Below are positions 7,174 through 16,949 of a DNA stretch of 34,345 bases, piece by piece. Source of the stretch: an uncultured Prevotellaceae bacterium (GTDB lineage Bacteria; Bacteroidota; Bacteroidia; Bacteroidales; Bacteroidaceae); assembly GCA_902788605.1 (NCBI GenBank), contig CADAKX010000022.1, positions 1 through 34,345 on the forward strand. The letters run 5' to 3'. The notes under the pieces are model-generated. The model saw only the letters and a program-made list of their open reading frames with translations, ran no database searches and was not told where the DNA came from. The first letter of the stretch is position 1. The number at the start of each line of letters is the position of its first letter. A program made the position numbers and the translations under genes.

Positions 7174-7671
7174 ATGAAAAAGAACATCGTTTTGTGTGCA
7201 GGCCTTTGCCTCGCAATGGTATTCACTGGTTGTCATTCTAGTGAGAGTGCTTATAAGAAAGCCTACGAGAAGGCTCAGGCCCAGGCTTCTCAGCAGGTGG
7301 AGGCTCCTGTACAGCAGGTGGCCGAGACTCCTGTGGTGACTCCCGTAGTGACCAAGCCTGCCAACCAGACGCAGGTGGTGGATAACATGGACAACGTGAC
7401 TGTGCGTCAGGAGCGTGTCTCTGTTGTCAACGGTGCTGGTCTGAAGAACTACAGCGTGGTGGTTGGTTCATTCTCTGTTATCGCCAACGCTGAGGGACTG
7501 CAGCAGCGTCTGAAGAATGCTGGCTACAGCGCACAGATTGTGAAGAACGAAGAGCGCAATATGTATCGTGTCATCGCTTCAACCTTCGATAGCAAGGCTG
7601 ACGCCGTGCAGAGCCGCGACCAGCTGCGTGCTACCTATCAGGACGCTTGGTTGTTGTTCTATACACGATAA
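7174..7671 (+). CDS. SPOR-domain lipoprotein
   Basis: 165 aa. The lipoprotein signal ends in VFTGC (Cys20). A Gln/Pro/Val-rich linker (about 30-85) follows, then a C-terminal SPOR domain (about 90-165) starting at KNYSVVVGSFSVIANAEGLQQRL and containing NMYRVIASTF. SPOR domains bind denuded septal peptidoglycan, so this is probably an envelope protein at division sites or cell-wall remodelling sites. It heads a plus-strand operon. The next gene, ruvX, is in the same reading frame and separated from its stop by only 12 bp. Confidence 0.92.
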   Translation: MKKNIVLCAGLCLAMVFTGCHSSESAYKKAYEKAQAQASQQVEAPVQQVAETPVVTPVVTKPANQTQVVDNMDNVTVRQERVSVVNGAGLKNYSVVVGSFSVIANAEGLQQRLKNAGYSAQIVKNEERNMYRVIASTFDSKADAVQSRDQLRATYQDAWLLFYTR

Positions 7672-7683
7672 GTACACACGCCA

Positions 7684-8106
7684 TTGGCAAGAATACTTTC
7701 TATCGACTACGGTCGAAAACGTACAGGCTTGGCAGTCACCGATCCACTGCAGATTATTGCTGGTGGATTGGCGACTGTTTCTACGTCTGAGCTCTTTGAC
7801 TGGCTCAAAGCCTATATCGCTCGCGAGCCTGTGGAGCGCATCGTGATTGGCGAACCCCGTCAGCCCAATGGTGAGCCCAGCGAGAATCTGGCCCGAGTGC
7901 AGCAGTTCGTGAACCGCTGGCGCAAGGCTGTGCCAGAGGTTCCCATTGACTATTTTGATGAGCGTTTTACGTCTGTTCTGGCTCATCAGGTGATGCTCGA
8001 CAGCGGCATCGGCAAGAAGGCACGCCAGAACAAGGGACTGGTAGACGAGATTAGTGCTACCATTATACTGGAGGACTATATGCGCTCGAAAAAGAAACTG
8101 ATTTAA
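7684..8106 (+). CDS. ruvX: RuvX/YqgF-type nuclease, TTG start
   Basis: RNase-H-fold protein of the YqgF family, 140 aa, annotated as a putative pre-16S rRNA nuclease or Holliday-junction resolvase. The acidic active-site strand ILSIDYGRKRTG holds Asp8; DERFTSVLA and VDEISATIILEDY supply the further acidic residues of the family. No ATG exists between the upstream in-frame stop (7669-7671) and the conserved IDYG motif. The TTG at 7684 is the only usual start codon and gives the expected N-terminus (MARILSIDYG). def follows 18 bp downstream. Confidence 0.93.
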   Translation: MARILSIDYGRKRTGLAVTDPLQIIAGGLATVSTSELFDWLKAYIAREPVERIVIGEPRQPNGEPSENLARVQQFVNRWRKAVPEVPIDYFDERFTSVLAHQVMLDSGIGKKARQNKGLVDEISATIILEDYMRSKKKLI

Positions 8107-8124
8107 CTTGTAATTAAGCATTAT

Positions 8125-8685
8125 ATGATTCTACCTATTTATATTTATGGGCAACCTGTGCTCCGTAAGGTGTCAGAGGATATCACGCCCGATTATCCGG
8201 AGCTGAAACAGCTGATTAGCGATATGTGGGAGACGCTCTTCCAGTCGGAAGGTATCGGACTGGCTGCGCCACAGATTGGTCGTGATATCCGTTTGGTGGT
8301 CATCGACCTGGATCCGCTGTCGGAGGATATGCCTGAGTATAAGGACTTCCGCAAGGTGTATATTAACGCACATATTGTTGAGTATGACGAGACCAAGACC
8401 GACGTCTCGGAGGAAGGTTGCCTGTCGCTGCCCGCCATCCATGAGAAGGTGACGCGACCCACCAGAATCCGCGTGCAGTGGATGGACGAGAACTTTGAGG
8501 CTCATGATGAATGGGTCGAGGGCTATCTGGCTCGCGTAATGCAGCATGAGTTTGACCACCTGGATGCTAAGATGTTTATCGACCGCATTTCGCCCTTGCG
8601 CCGCCAGTTGATTAAGGGTAAGCTGAAGTCGCTGACGCTGGGCAGATATCGTTGTGGCTATAAAACGAAACCCGTGAGAAGATAA
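8125..8685 (+). CDS. def: Peptide deformylase
   Basis: Metalloenzyme removing the N-formyl group from nascent proteins at the ribosome. 186 aa with all three motifs: [10 protein letters not shown] (43-52, Gln50), EGCLSLP (97-103, metal ligand Cys99) and QHEFDHL (140-146, ligands His141 and His145, catalytic Glu142). The length is normal for the Bacteroidetes enzyme. It lies 18 bp after ruvX and 3 bp before the TPR gene, in a tight operon. ruvX-def adjacency is common in Bacteroidales as far as I recall. Confidence 0.97.
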   Translation: MILPIYIYGQPVLRKVSEDITPDYPELKQLISDMWETLFQSEGIGLAAPQIGRDIRLVVIDLDPLSEDMPEYKDFRKVYINAHIVEYDETKTDVSEEGCLSLPAIHEKVTRPTRIRVQWMDENFEAHDEWVEGYLARVMQHEFDHLDAKMFIDRISPLRRQLIKGKLKSLTLGRYRCGYKTKPVRR

Positions 8686-8688
8686 AGA

Positions 8689-10638
8689 ATGCGCCGCATT
8701 TTTTATCTGCTGTTATTCTTTCCATTGGTCAGTCTTGCGCAGTACAACACTGATCATCTGGTGACGATAGGACGGTCGGCCCTGTATTTCGAGGACTTCG
8801 TTCTGTCTATTCGTTATTTCAATCAGGCTATCTCTGCCAAGCCATATCTCTATGAACCATGGTTCTACAGAGGGGTGGCTAAATATTATCTGGATGACTT
8901 TGCCGGTGCCGAGGACGACTGCACTGAGGCCATCCAGCGCAATCCCTATGTGGTTAACTCGTATGAGTTGCGAGGCCTTTCGCGTATCCAGCAGGAGAAA
9001 TACTCCGACGCCATTGACGACTATACCAAGGCCCTGAAGTATGACCCGGAGAACAGAGGCTTTTGGACTAATCGTGTGCTTTGTCGTATCCAGAACAAGG
9101 ACTTTGACAAGGCTTTAAGCGAACTGGATACTATCCAGGGGCGCTGGAGTCAGTATGTCAAGGCCTGGAACATGCGGGCCGACATCTATCTGCAGATGAA
9201 GGATACCACGCAGGCTATCGATGCCTTGGAGAAGAGTCTGCAAAAGGACCCCTATGACGGACAGACCTGGGCTGCCAGGAGTATCATCAGCCTGTCGAGA
9301 GAGGAGTGGGATAGTGCCGAGGTACAATTGAATCATGCCATCCACCTGATGCCGAAGCATGCCGGTTGCTATATCAACCGCGCCCTGGCTAGGTTCTACT
9401 GTAACAACTTGCGTGGTGCCATGAGCGACTATGACATGGCGCTCGACTTGGAGCCCAATAACTTTCTGGGTCACTATAATCGTGGACTATTGCGTGCGCA
9501 GGTGGGTGATGATAACCGAGCCATTACGGACTTCGACTTTGTACTGCGCCTGGAGCCGGATAACATGCTGGCACTGTTCAACCGCGCCGTGTTGCTGGAC
9601 AAGACGGGCGATCTGGAAGCGGCCATCCGCGACTATTCGAAGGTGATTGACGAATATCCCAACTTCTGGACGGGACTCGAGTTTCGTGCGGCTTGTTATC
9701 GTAGGCTGGGAAAGACCAAACTGGCAGAGGCAGACGAATTCACGGTCTATAAGGCGCGCCTCTATAAGCATCTCTATGGCACGCAGCCTCGTCTCAATCC
9801 CAACCAGATACGTAAACGTAGCGATGATGACGTAGAGAAGTATAACCAACTGGTGATGGAGGATGATCAGGAGCCGGAAAGAGAGTACGCCAGCGATTAT
9901 CGTGGACGCGTGCAGGACCACAAGGTAGACATGGAACTGATGCCGATGTTCGTGCTCTCGTTTGAACAACAACAAAGTGAGGTGCGCTCGCATCATGCTT
10001 ACGATAGGCTGGTGGAACAGTTGAATGTGAAGAGTCGCGCTCGCACCGTTTATGTCAACAACAAGATGACACGCCTTGACGAAGAGGCGTCGAAGAGCTA
10101 TTTCGCCTATATCGATTCGCTGACGGCCACAATCGGCAGTGCCCAGACCACCCGGAAGGCTGTCGATGCGTTGCTCTATAGGGCCATCACTTTCTCGATG
10201 ATTCAGGACTATGACTATGCTGTGGATGATCTGACCACCTATCTCCACGAGGACTCCACATCGGTACTGGCACTCTGGCAAAGGTCGGCGTGTCAGTGGC
10301 GCATCAATCAATTCCTGGCGTCTGAGGGCAACAATACTGAGTTGAAGAATGCTAGCGTGAAGGAGGACCTCAACCTGGCGCTAAAGCTCAGTCCGCAGCA
10401 TGCTTATCTGCTCTATAACCGTGGCGTGATGGAGGCACAGCAAGGTGATTACACTGCCGCTATTGCCGACTTCTCGAAAGCACTGACCAATGAACCCTAT
10501 CTGGCAGAAGCCTATTATAACCGCGGCTTGTGTCATTTGTTCCTCAAGCATGAATCGGAGGCTGTCAAAGACATGAGTAAGGCAGGCGAATTGGGTGTCT
10601 ATCAGGCCTATAGTCTCATCAAGAAATATAGAAAGTGA
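8689..10638 (+). CDS. Secreted tetratricopeptide-repeat protein
   Basis: 649 aa. A signal peptide (about 1-17, hydrophobic YLLLFFPLVSLAQ) precedes about nine consecutive TPR units from residue 20 to about 345; typical cores are FYRGVAKYYLDDFAGA and YNRGLLRAQVGDDNRAI. A less repetitive, charged middle (about 345-480) follows, then a second group of two or three TPRs (about 485-640, e.g. LYNRGVMEAQQGDYTAAI). It is likely periplasmic or outer-membrane associated and acts as a protein-binding scaffold; the partner is unknown. It starts 3 bp after def. No enzyme domain is visible. Confidence 0.9.
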   Translation: MRRIFYLLLFFPLVSLAQYNTDHLVTIGRSALYFEDFVLSIRYFNQAISAKPYLYEPWFYRGVAKYYLDDFAGAEDDCTEAIQRNPYVVNSYELRGLSRIQQEKYSDAIDDYTKALKYDPENRGFWTNRVLCRIQNKDFDKALSELDTIQGRWSQYVKAWNMRADIYLQMKDTTQAIDALEKSLQKDPYDGQTWAARSIISLSREEWDSAEVQLNHAIHLMPKHAGCYINRALARFYCNNLRGAMSDYDMALDLEPNNFLGHYNRGLLRAQVGDDNRAITDFDFVLRLEPDNMLALFNRAVLLDKTGDLEAAIRDYSKVIDEYPNFWTGLEFRAACYRRLGKTKLAEADEFTVYKARLYKHLYGTQPRLNPNQIRKRSDDDVEKYNQLVMEDDQEPEREYASDYRGRVQDHKVDMELMPMFVLSFEQQQSEVRSHHAYDRLVEQLNVKSRARTVYVNNKMTRLDEEASKSYFAYIDSLTATIGSAQTTRKAVDALLYRAITFSMIQDYDYAVDDLTTYLHEDSTSVLALWQRSACQWRINQFLASEGNNTELKNASVKEDLNLALKLSPQHAYLLYNRGVMEAQQGDYTAAIADFSKALTNEPYLAEAYYNRGLCHLFLKHESEAVKDMSKAGELGVYQAYSLIKKYRK

Positions 10639-10650
10639 CGAATATCTATG

Positions 10651-10679
10651 CAAGAAACGATAATTGTTGCTTGTTTTTT
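10651..10679 (+). terminator. Possible terminator after the TPR gene
   Basis: A weak stem CAAG-AAC / GTT-CTTG (10651-10673, one internal mismatch) is followed by a run of six T. Confidence 0.45.
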
Positions 10680-10722
10680 AATTTTTTATTCCTTTATATT
10701 TCTATTTCTCGCGCGAAAGTTG

Positions 10723-10730
10723 TAACTTTG
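10723..10730 (+). promoter_or_regulatory. -7 box of the fur-type regulator/purA operon
   Basis: TAACTTTG matches TAnnTTTG exactly and ends only 10 bp before the ATG at 10741. A transcript starting about 7 bp downstream of the box would have almost no leader. Confidence 0.7.
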
Positions 10731-10740
10731 CCCTCGGTTT

Positions 10741-11229
10741 ATGAAGACGAGTGAAAAAAGAGAAAGCGTGCGCATGGCTGCCGAGCGCATTCTGGACAAC
10801 TATATGGCGATGAGCAATCATCGAAAGACACCCGAACGATATGCTATCCTTCGGGCAGTCTACAGTATAGATGGACACTTTACGCTTGATGAACTGGGAG
10901 AGAAATTGGCAGAGGAATACAAATTTCCCGTTTCGCGTGCCACTCTCTATAATACGCTGAATTTGTTTTTGGAACTGCGTCTGGTCATCCGTCATCGCTT
11001 CCAGGGTACCACTAAGTATGAGTCGTGCTATGCGGGGACGGGCCACTGTCATCAGATTTGCACGGTGTGTGGCAAGGTGACTGAGGTGAAGGTGCCTGAA
11101 ATCACTGAGACGATAGACCAGATACACCTGAAGCGATTCCGCAAGGACGGCTTCTCGCTGTATATCTATGGCATCTGTTCCACATGTCAGTCGGCAATAA
11201 CAAGAAAAACTAAGAAAACTAAAGAATAA
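10741..11229 (+). CDS. Fur-family metalloregulator
   Basis: 162 aa. The N-terminal winged helix includes HRKTPERYAILRAVYSIDGHFTLDEL and the recognition-helix region VSRATLYNTLNLF (about 64-76). The C-terminal dimerisation domain has GHCHQICTVCGKVTEV with His102/His104 and two CxxC pairs (Cys107/Cys110 and Cys146/Cys149) for structural zinc. Whether it senses iron, zinc or peroxide (Fur, Zur or PerR) cannot be settled from the sequence; no PerR-defining residue was assigned. It stands 6 bp upstream of purA and heads that operon. The -7 box lies so close that the mRNA may be nearly leaderless; ATG 10774 (Met12) is a fallback start. Confidence 0.93.
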   Translation: MKTSEKRESVRMAAERILDNYMAMSNHRKTPERYAILRAVYSIDGHFTLDELGEKLAEEYKFPVSRATLYNTLNLFLELRLVIRHRFQGTTKYESCYAGTGHCHQICTVCGKVTEVKVPEITETIDQIHLKRFRKDGFSLYIYGICSTCQSAITRKTKKTKE

Positions 11230-11232
11230 TAA

Positions 11233-12531
<1,299 letters not shown>

Positions 12532-12563
12532 TTTCAGATAATTAGGCATTTGCATTAAACATT

Positions 12564-12923
12564 ATGAAGGCTGACAACCAAATAGTGCTAGATTCTAAGG
12601 CATTTGCTATACGCATTATCAAATTGTATAAATATCTTTCTGAAGAGAAAAAAGAGTTTGTGATGTCAAAGCAGGTCTTACGAAGTGGAACAAGTATTGG
12701 TGCAAACGTTAGTGAGAGCATCTTTGCTCAAAGTCGAATGGATTTTGTCAGCAAAATGAGTATAGCCCTGAAAGAAGCTAGTGAAACCAAATATTGGTTG
12801 GAGCTTCTTATGGAAACAGAATATATCAATGATACTCAATTTGATTCAATAAACGATGATATTGGGAGAATTATTGGAACACTCGTTAATATCGTTAATT
12901 CAACGAAGAGTCATAATGTTTAA
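12564..12923 (+). CDS. Four-helix-bundle protein (S23/IVP family)
   Basis: 119 aa, all helical. The pattern (MSKQVLRSGTSIGANVSESIFAQS, then KMSIALKEASETKYWLELL) is that of the four-helix-bundle proteins first known from 23S rRNA intervening sequences and found scattered in Bacteroidetes genomes. Their function is unclear; RNA binding has been suggested for the family. The gene is visibly AT-rich and uses A/T-ending codons, unlike purA and hisS on either side. It starts at ATG 12564, and its last codons (His-Asn-Val-stop) come from the right heptamer array. It looks like an insertion into an otherwise compact operon. Confidence 0.85.
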   Translation: MKADNQIVLDSKAFAIRIIKLYKYLSEEKKEFVMSKQVLRSGTSIGANVSESIFAQSRMDFVSKMSIALKEASETKYWLELLMETEYINDTQFDSINDDIGRIIGTLVNIVNSTKSHNV

Positions 12924-12942
12924 TGTTTAATGTTTAATGTTT
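12915..12942 (+). repeat. Heptamer array (TTTAATG-type), right flank of the cassette
   Basis: Four exact AATGTTT units plus AAT. They supply TAA stops at 12921, 12928 and 12935, one in each reading frame, each overlapping an ATG as TAATG. hisS starts at 12950. Confidence 0.85.
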
Positions 12943-12949
12943 AATAAAT

Positions 12950-14299
12950 ATGAAACCAAGTATTCCCAAAGGAACGCGCGATTTTGGTCCTGTAGAGATG
13001 GCCAAGCGTAACTATATATTTAATACCATCCGTAGTGTGTATGAGCTCTACGGGTTCCAGCAGATTGAGACCCCTGCACAGGAAACCCTTCAGACCCTGA
13101 TGGGTAAGTATGGCGAAGAGGGCGACAAGCTGCTCTTTAAGATTCTGAACTCAGGCGACTACCTGTCGAAGATTGAGGATAGCGAACTGACGGAACGCAA
13201 CACGCTCCGTCTGGCGTCCAAGATTTGTGAGAAGGGCCTGCGCTACGACCTTACCGTGCCTTTCGCCCGTTATGTGGTGATGCACCGTGAGGAACTGCAG
13301 TTGCCTTTCAAACGCTATCAGGTGCAGCCCGTGTGGCGTGCCGACCGTCCTCAGAAAGGTCGCTATCGTGAGTTCTATCAGTTCGACGGCGACGTGGTGG
13401 GCTCTGACTCACTGCTCAACGAGGTAGAGCTGATGCAGATTGTCGACACCGTATTCACTCGTTTCGGTGTGCGCGTACAGATTAAGATTAACAACCGCAA
13501 GATTCTCACTGGTATTGCAGAGGTCATTGGTGCTGCCGACAAGATTGTTGATATCACCGTGGCCATCGATAAGCTCGACAAGATTGGTATCGACAATGTG
13601 AATGCCGAACTGCGTGAGGATGGTCTGACCGAAGAGCAGATAGAGAAGCTGCAGCCTATCATCATGCTTGAGGGCACTAACGAGCAGAAACTTGAAACCA
13701 TCGCTCAGGTGCTCGCTTCTAGTGAGACAGGTCTGAAGGGCGTTGAGGAAACCAAGTATATCCTTGGTTATCTGACATCGCTTAACAATGAGATTCAACT
13801 TGACCTCACCTTGGCTCGTGGCTTGAGCTACTATACTGGCGCTATCTTTGAGGTGAAGGCACTTGACACACCGATGGGCAGTATCTCGGGTGGCGGTCGC
13901 TACGACAACCTCACGGGTATTTTCGGTATGCCTGGTCTCTCGGGTGTGGGCATCTCGTTTGGCGTTGATCGCATCTATGATGTCCTCAACGCGCTCGATC
14001 TCTATCCTAAAGACTCCCTGCAGACCACGCAGGTGCTCTTCATCAACTTTGGCGAGAAGGAGACGGCTTACTGTCTGCCTATCGTTGCTAAGGTGCGTCA
14101 GGCGGGCATCCGTGCCGAGATATTCCCCGACAGCACGAAGATGAAAAAGCAGATGTCGTATGCCAATGCTAAACAGATTCCTTTCGTAGTTCTGGCTGGC
14201 GACAACGAGATGGCGGCTGGCAAGGTGACGCTGAAGAATATGGAGACCGGCGAGCAGACACTCGTTTCGGCCGATGAGCTGATTGCCGCTATCGGTTAA
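12950..14299 (+). CDS. hisS: Histidyl-tRNA synthetase
   Basis: Class II aminoacyl-tRNA synthetase charging tRNA-His, 449 aa. Visible motifs are the N-terminal PKGTRDFGP, motif 2 ([19 protein letters not shown], about 124-142), the HisA signature [13 protein letters not shown] and motif 3 ([13 protein letters not shown]). The C-terminal anticodon-binding domain begins near residue 360. It follows the four-helix cassette by 26 bp and probably still belongs to the fur-purA transcript. An octamer array and a strong terminator follow. Confidence 0.98.
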   Translation: MKPSIPKGTRDFGPVEMAKRNYIFNTIRSVYELYGFQQIETPAQETLQTLMGKYGEEGDKLLFKILNSGDYLSKIEDSELTERNTLRLASKICEKGLRYDLTVPFARYVVMHREELQLPFKRYQVQPVWRADRPQKGRYREFYQFDGDVVGSDSLLNEVELMQIVDTVFTRFGVRVQIKINNRKILTGIAEVIGAADKIVDITVAIDKLDKIGIDNVNAELREDGLTEEQIEKLQPIIMLEGTNEQKLETIAQVLASSETGLKGVEETKYILGYLTSLNNEIQLDLTLARGLSYYTGAIFEVKALDTPMGSISGGGRYDNLTGIFGMPGLSGVGISFGVDRIYDVLNALDLYPKDSLQTTQVLFINFGEKETAYCLPIVAKVRQAGIRAEIFPDSTKMKKQMSYANAKQIPFVVLAGDNEMAAGKVTLKNMETGEQTLVSADELIAAIG

Positions 14300-14301
14300 C
14301 G

Positions 14302-14349
14302 GTCGGAATCCCGTTATCTCGGTATCCCGATATCCCGTTATTCCGATAT
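14302..14349 (+). repeat. Tandem octamer array after hisS
   Basis: Five 8-bp units at 14310-14349 (CCCGTTAT, CTCGGTAT, CCCGATAT, CCCGTTAT, TCCGATAT), preceded by a weaker one (GTCGGAAT, 14302-14309). They begin two bases after the hisS stop. CGGAAT (14304-14309) and ATTCCG (14340-14345) could close a hairpin. Confidence 0.75.
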
Positions 14350-14384
14350 AACGTCGTCGAAAATAATATTTTTCAAGAAAAACC

Positions 14385-14422
14385 AAACAAATCCTGCAAA
14401 AAATTTGCGGGATTTGTTTTTT
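14385..14422 (+). terminator. Strong intrinsic terminator of the hisS operon
   Basis: A 16-bp stem (14385-14400 / 14404-14419) with one G-U pair and loop AAA, followed by a T-run to 14422. The right arm also contains the -33 TTTG of the next promoter. Confidence 0.85.
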
Positions 14423-14435
14423 ATATGTATCTTTG
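14404..14435 (+). promoter_or_regulatory. Promoter of the rubrerythrin gene
   Basis: -33 TTTG (14404-14407) and -7 TATCTTTG (14428-14435) are separated by 20 bp, an exact Bacteroidetes promoter layout. The -33 box lies within the upstream terminator stem. Confidence 0.8.
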
Positions 14436-14482
14436 CCAATGAACATTTTTATTTAACTAAACAATAACTAATTACAACGACT

Positions 14483-15040
14483 ATGAAAAAGAAGTTTATC
14501 TGTGCCGTGTGTGGATATATCTACGAAGGCGAGAATCCTCCCGAGAAGTGCCCCATCTGTAAGGCTCCTGCCTCTAAGTTCTCTGAACTCAAAGACGATG
14601 CCGATATGACTTATGCTACTGTTCACAAGATTGGTGATGGCAAGCCCGAGGGTGTGTCGGAAGAGATGATTAACGATTTGCGCAACCACTTTAATGGTGA
14701 GTGTGGTGAGGTGGGTATGTATCTGGCAATGGCTCGCCAGGCAGACCGAGAGGGCTATCCCGAGATTGCAGAGGCCTTCAAGCGCTATGCCTTCGAGGAG
14801 GCTGATCACGCCAGCCGTTTCGCCGAGTTGCTGGGCGAGTGCGTATGGGATACCAAGACGAATCTCGAGAAGCGCGCTGCTGCTGAGGCTGGTGCTTGTG
14901 AGGATAAGTTCCGCATTGCCAAGAATGCCAAGGCTGCCGGTTTTGATGCTATCCATGATACCGTACATGAGATGGCCAAGGACGAGGCCCGTCACGGTGC
15001 TGGCTTCGCAGGCCTGCTGAAGCGCTATTTTGGTAAGTAA
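14483..15040 (+). CDS. Reverse rubrerythrin (peroxide reductase)
   Basis: 185 aa with the domain order of reverse rubrerythrins: an N-terminal rubredoxin-like iron site (Cys7/Cys10 in [10 protein letters not shown] and Cys23/Cys26 in CPICK), then a ferritin-like di-iron domain with [27 protein letters not shown] and KDEARHG helices. Such proteins reduce hydrogen peroxide in the cytoplasm of anaerobes. It has its own promoter and a leader of about 40 bp. A Fur-family regulator is encoded about 3 kb upstream, but no binding site was recognised. Classical (C-terminal rubredoxin) rubrerythrin is excluded by domain order. Confidence 0.93.
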   Translation: MKKKFICAVCGYIYEGENPPEKCPICKAPASKFSELKDDADMTYATVHKIGDGKPEGVSEEMINDLRNHFNGECGEVGMYLAMARQADREGYPEIAEAFKRYAFEEADHASRFAELLGECVWDTKTNLEKRAAAEAGACEDKFRIAKNAKAAGFDAIHDTVHEMAKDEARHGAGFAGLLKRYFGK

Positions 15041-15111
15041 TTCACTATTCTACCAGAAAAAAGTAGAAGTATAAAAGAATAAAAAGCAAAAAAATCCGTT
15101 GTATTATTGAT

Positions 15112-16458
15112 ATGATACGACGGATTTTCTTAATTATAGCTTTTGTTGCGGCACTTGTAGCCTGTTCAGATAACGACTCGTTTACCACGAGTCCCAATGC
15201 GCTTTTGTCTTTTTCCACGGATTCGGTGAAGATGGATACCGTTTTCTCTAATATAGGGTCCAAGACCTATGACTTCTGGGTTTATAACTACTCCTCTGAC
15301 GGTCTGCGTCTGCGGAGTGTGCGTCTGAAACAGGGCAACCAGACGGGATACCGGGTCAATGTGGACGGCATCTATCTGGACAATACTTACGGTTCAGTGA
15401 TTACTGATTTGGAGATACGAAAGAACGATAGTATTCGTGTGTTTGTGGAACTCACGGCGCCCGAGAATGGTCAGTTGGAGCCCCAGACCATTGACGACCA
15501 GATCATCTTTAAGTTGGAGAGTGGGGTAGAGCAGGTGGTCTATCTGCATGCCCTCACGTGGGATGCCATCGAGTTGCACGACCTGGTGGTGAGTTCCGAC
15601 AGCGTCATTGAGAGTCGCCGACCGGTGATTGTTTATGGTGGTATTACGATTGACAGTGCCATTACGCTCACCATCAAGAATACGACCCTCTATTTCCACG
15701 ATGGCAAGGGTGTAGATGTGTATGGTCGGCTTTTGACTGACTCTGTGGTGATGCGTGGTGACCGACTCGACCATATGTTTGACTATCTGCCCTACGATCG
15801 TGTCAGTGGGCAGTGGGGCACTCAGGGTGGCATTCTGTTTCATTCCTCATCCACTGGTAATGTCTTACGCCAAACAGAGATACGCAATGCAGGTAAGTAT
15901 GGAATCCGTTGCGATTCTGCTGCCTTCGACGAGACTCGCCTCAGGTTGGACATGGAGCGTTGTGTCATTCATAACTGCAAGGGCATCGGACTGGTGAGTT
16001 TTAACTCCAACATCCGTCTTCGCGATTGTCAGATATCCAATACCCAGGGAGATTGTGTGAGCATAGTTGGCGGTTTTGCCGATTTGAGCCATTGTACCTT
16101 GGCTCAGTTTTATCCCTTTGTCGGTGGACGAGGTGTAGCCCTGCGCTTCAATAATCTAATGCCGCTCTACGGTTTAGTGTGCGACAGTAGCATTGTGACG
16201 GGGTATGACGAAGATGTGGTGATGGGAACGGTTGCCGACACGGTGAAAGCCTTCGACTATCGTTTCTCACATTCTCTGCTGCGCACGCCTAAGACAGAGA
16301 ATGAGGATAGTCTGCGTTTAGTCGACTTGATTTGGGAAACACCCAAAGATTCTGTCCAAGGAAAGCAGCACTTCAAACTCGTCGATGAGAAGAATCTGAA
16401 GTACGACTTCCATCTGGACTCGATTTCCCCTGCCCAGGGGCTGGGATGCTATTATTAA
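15112..16458 (+). CDS. Lipoprotein with right-handed beta-helix-like repeats
   Basis: 448 aa. The lipoprotein signal ends in VAALVAC (Cys18). The N-terminal third (about 25-150) is beta-rich and may be an immunoglobulin-like domain. From about 155 to 370 the sequence has the irregular short beta-strand repeats of pectate-lyase-like beta helices (NVLRQTEIRNAGKYGIRCDS; ERCVIHNCKGIGLVSFNSN; LRDCQISNTQGDCVSIVGG). No catalytic site was recognised, so it may bind polysaccharide or be structural. It follows the rubrerythrin by 71 bp without a clear promoter. It converges on cdd with 5 bp between the stops. Confidence 0.85.
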   Translation: MIRRIFLIIAFVAALVACSDNDSFTTSPNALLSFSTDSVKMDTVFSNIGSKTYDFWVYNYSSDGLRLRSVRLKQGNQTGYRVNVDGIYLDNTYGSVITDLEIRKNDSIRVFVELTAPENGQLEPQTIDDQIIFKLESGVEQVVYLHALTWDAIELHDLVVSSDSVIESRRPVIVYGGITIDSAITLTIKNTTLYFHDGKGVDVYGRLLTDSVVMRGDRLDHMFDYLPYDRVSGQWGTQGGILFHSSSTGNVLRQTEIRNAGKYGIRCDSAAFDETRLRLDMERCVIHNCKGIGLVSFNSNIRLRDCQISNTQGDCVSIVGGFADLSHCTLAQFYPFVGGRGVALRFNNLMPLYGLVCDSSIVTGYDEDVVMGTVADTVKAFDYRFSHSLLRTPKTENEDSLRLVDLIWETPKDSVQGKQHFKLVDEKNLKYDFHLDSISPAQGLGCYY

Positions 16459-16463
16459 GCCTT

Positions 16464-16937
16464 TCAGAACTCCGTGAACGACAGCGGCATTAAGTGTTTG
16501 ATGCCGTCCATCACGTACACCTTGTTCTTTCCATAAAGCAAGATACGCAGCGGTTTGTTGAAGCGTGTCTCTGTCTCGATGATAACCTGACGGCAGGTGC
16601 CGCATGGGCTCACGGGCTCGTCGGTCAGTTCACCGTTGGGTTGACGCGCTGCGATGGCCAGGGCTACTGGAGCCACGTCGGGATATTGCGCGCCGGCAGC
16701 AAATATGGCAGAACGCTCTGCACAGATGCCTGCAGGGAAGGCTGCATTCTCCTGATTACAACCAGGGATGACCTCGCCGGTCTCTAGCAGCAAGGCCGCT
16801 CCCACATGGAAATGCGAGTATTTGGCATAACTATTGTTGGTCATCTCGATAGCCTTTGACAGAATGAACTGCTCGTCGTTCGATAGCTCGTCCATCTGGC
16901 ATTCCATGATGATAGGTTTCAGATTCAGTTCTTTCAT
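16464..16937 (-). CDS. cdd: Cytidine deaminase
   Basis: Zinc enzyme deaminating cytidine and deoxycytidine in pyrimidine salvage, 157 aa, small homotetrameric type. The active site is CAERSA (Cys72 ligand, Glu74 proton shuttle) and PCGTCRQ (Cys112 and Cys115 ligands), the three-cysteine zinc set. It has about ten more N-terminal residues than the core family needs (MKELNLKPII before MECQMDEL), so ATG 16907 is an alternative start. It is the last gene of pepD-uvrA-cdd, 12 bp after uvrA. Confidence 0.95.
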   Translation of the reverse strand: MKELNLKPIIMECQMDELSNDEQFILSKAIEMTNNSYAKYSHFHVGAALLLETGEVIPGCNQENAAFPAGICAERSAIFAAGAQYPDVAPVALAIAARQPNGELTDEPVSPCGTCRQVIIETETRFNKPLRILLYGKNKVYVMDGIKHLMPLSFTEF

Positions 16938-16949
16938 ATGCTATGTTTT

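Noticed and set aside
7174-8106. Single SPOR-RuvX fusion protein
   Set aside because: A clear TAA separates the two; a sequencing error is possible, but both parts are complete families on their own.
9487-10311. Minus-strand open frame of 274 codons opposite the TPR gene
   Set aside because: It lies antisense to a well-supported repeat protein; no domain, promoter or start context was found.
13409-14446. Minus-strand frame of 345 codons opposite hisS
   Set aside because: Its translation shows no family and it extends through the hisS terminator; it is a shadow of hisS.
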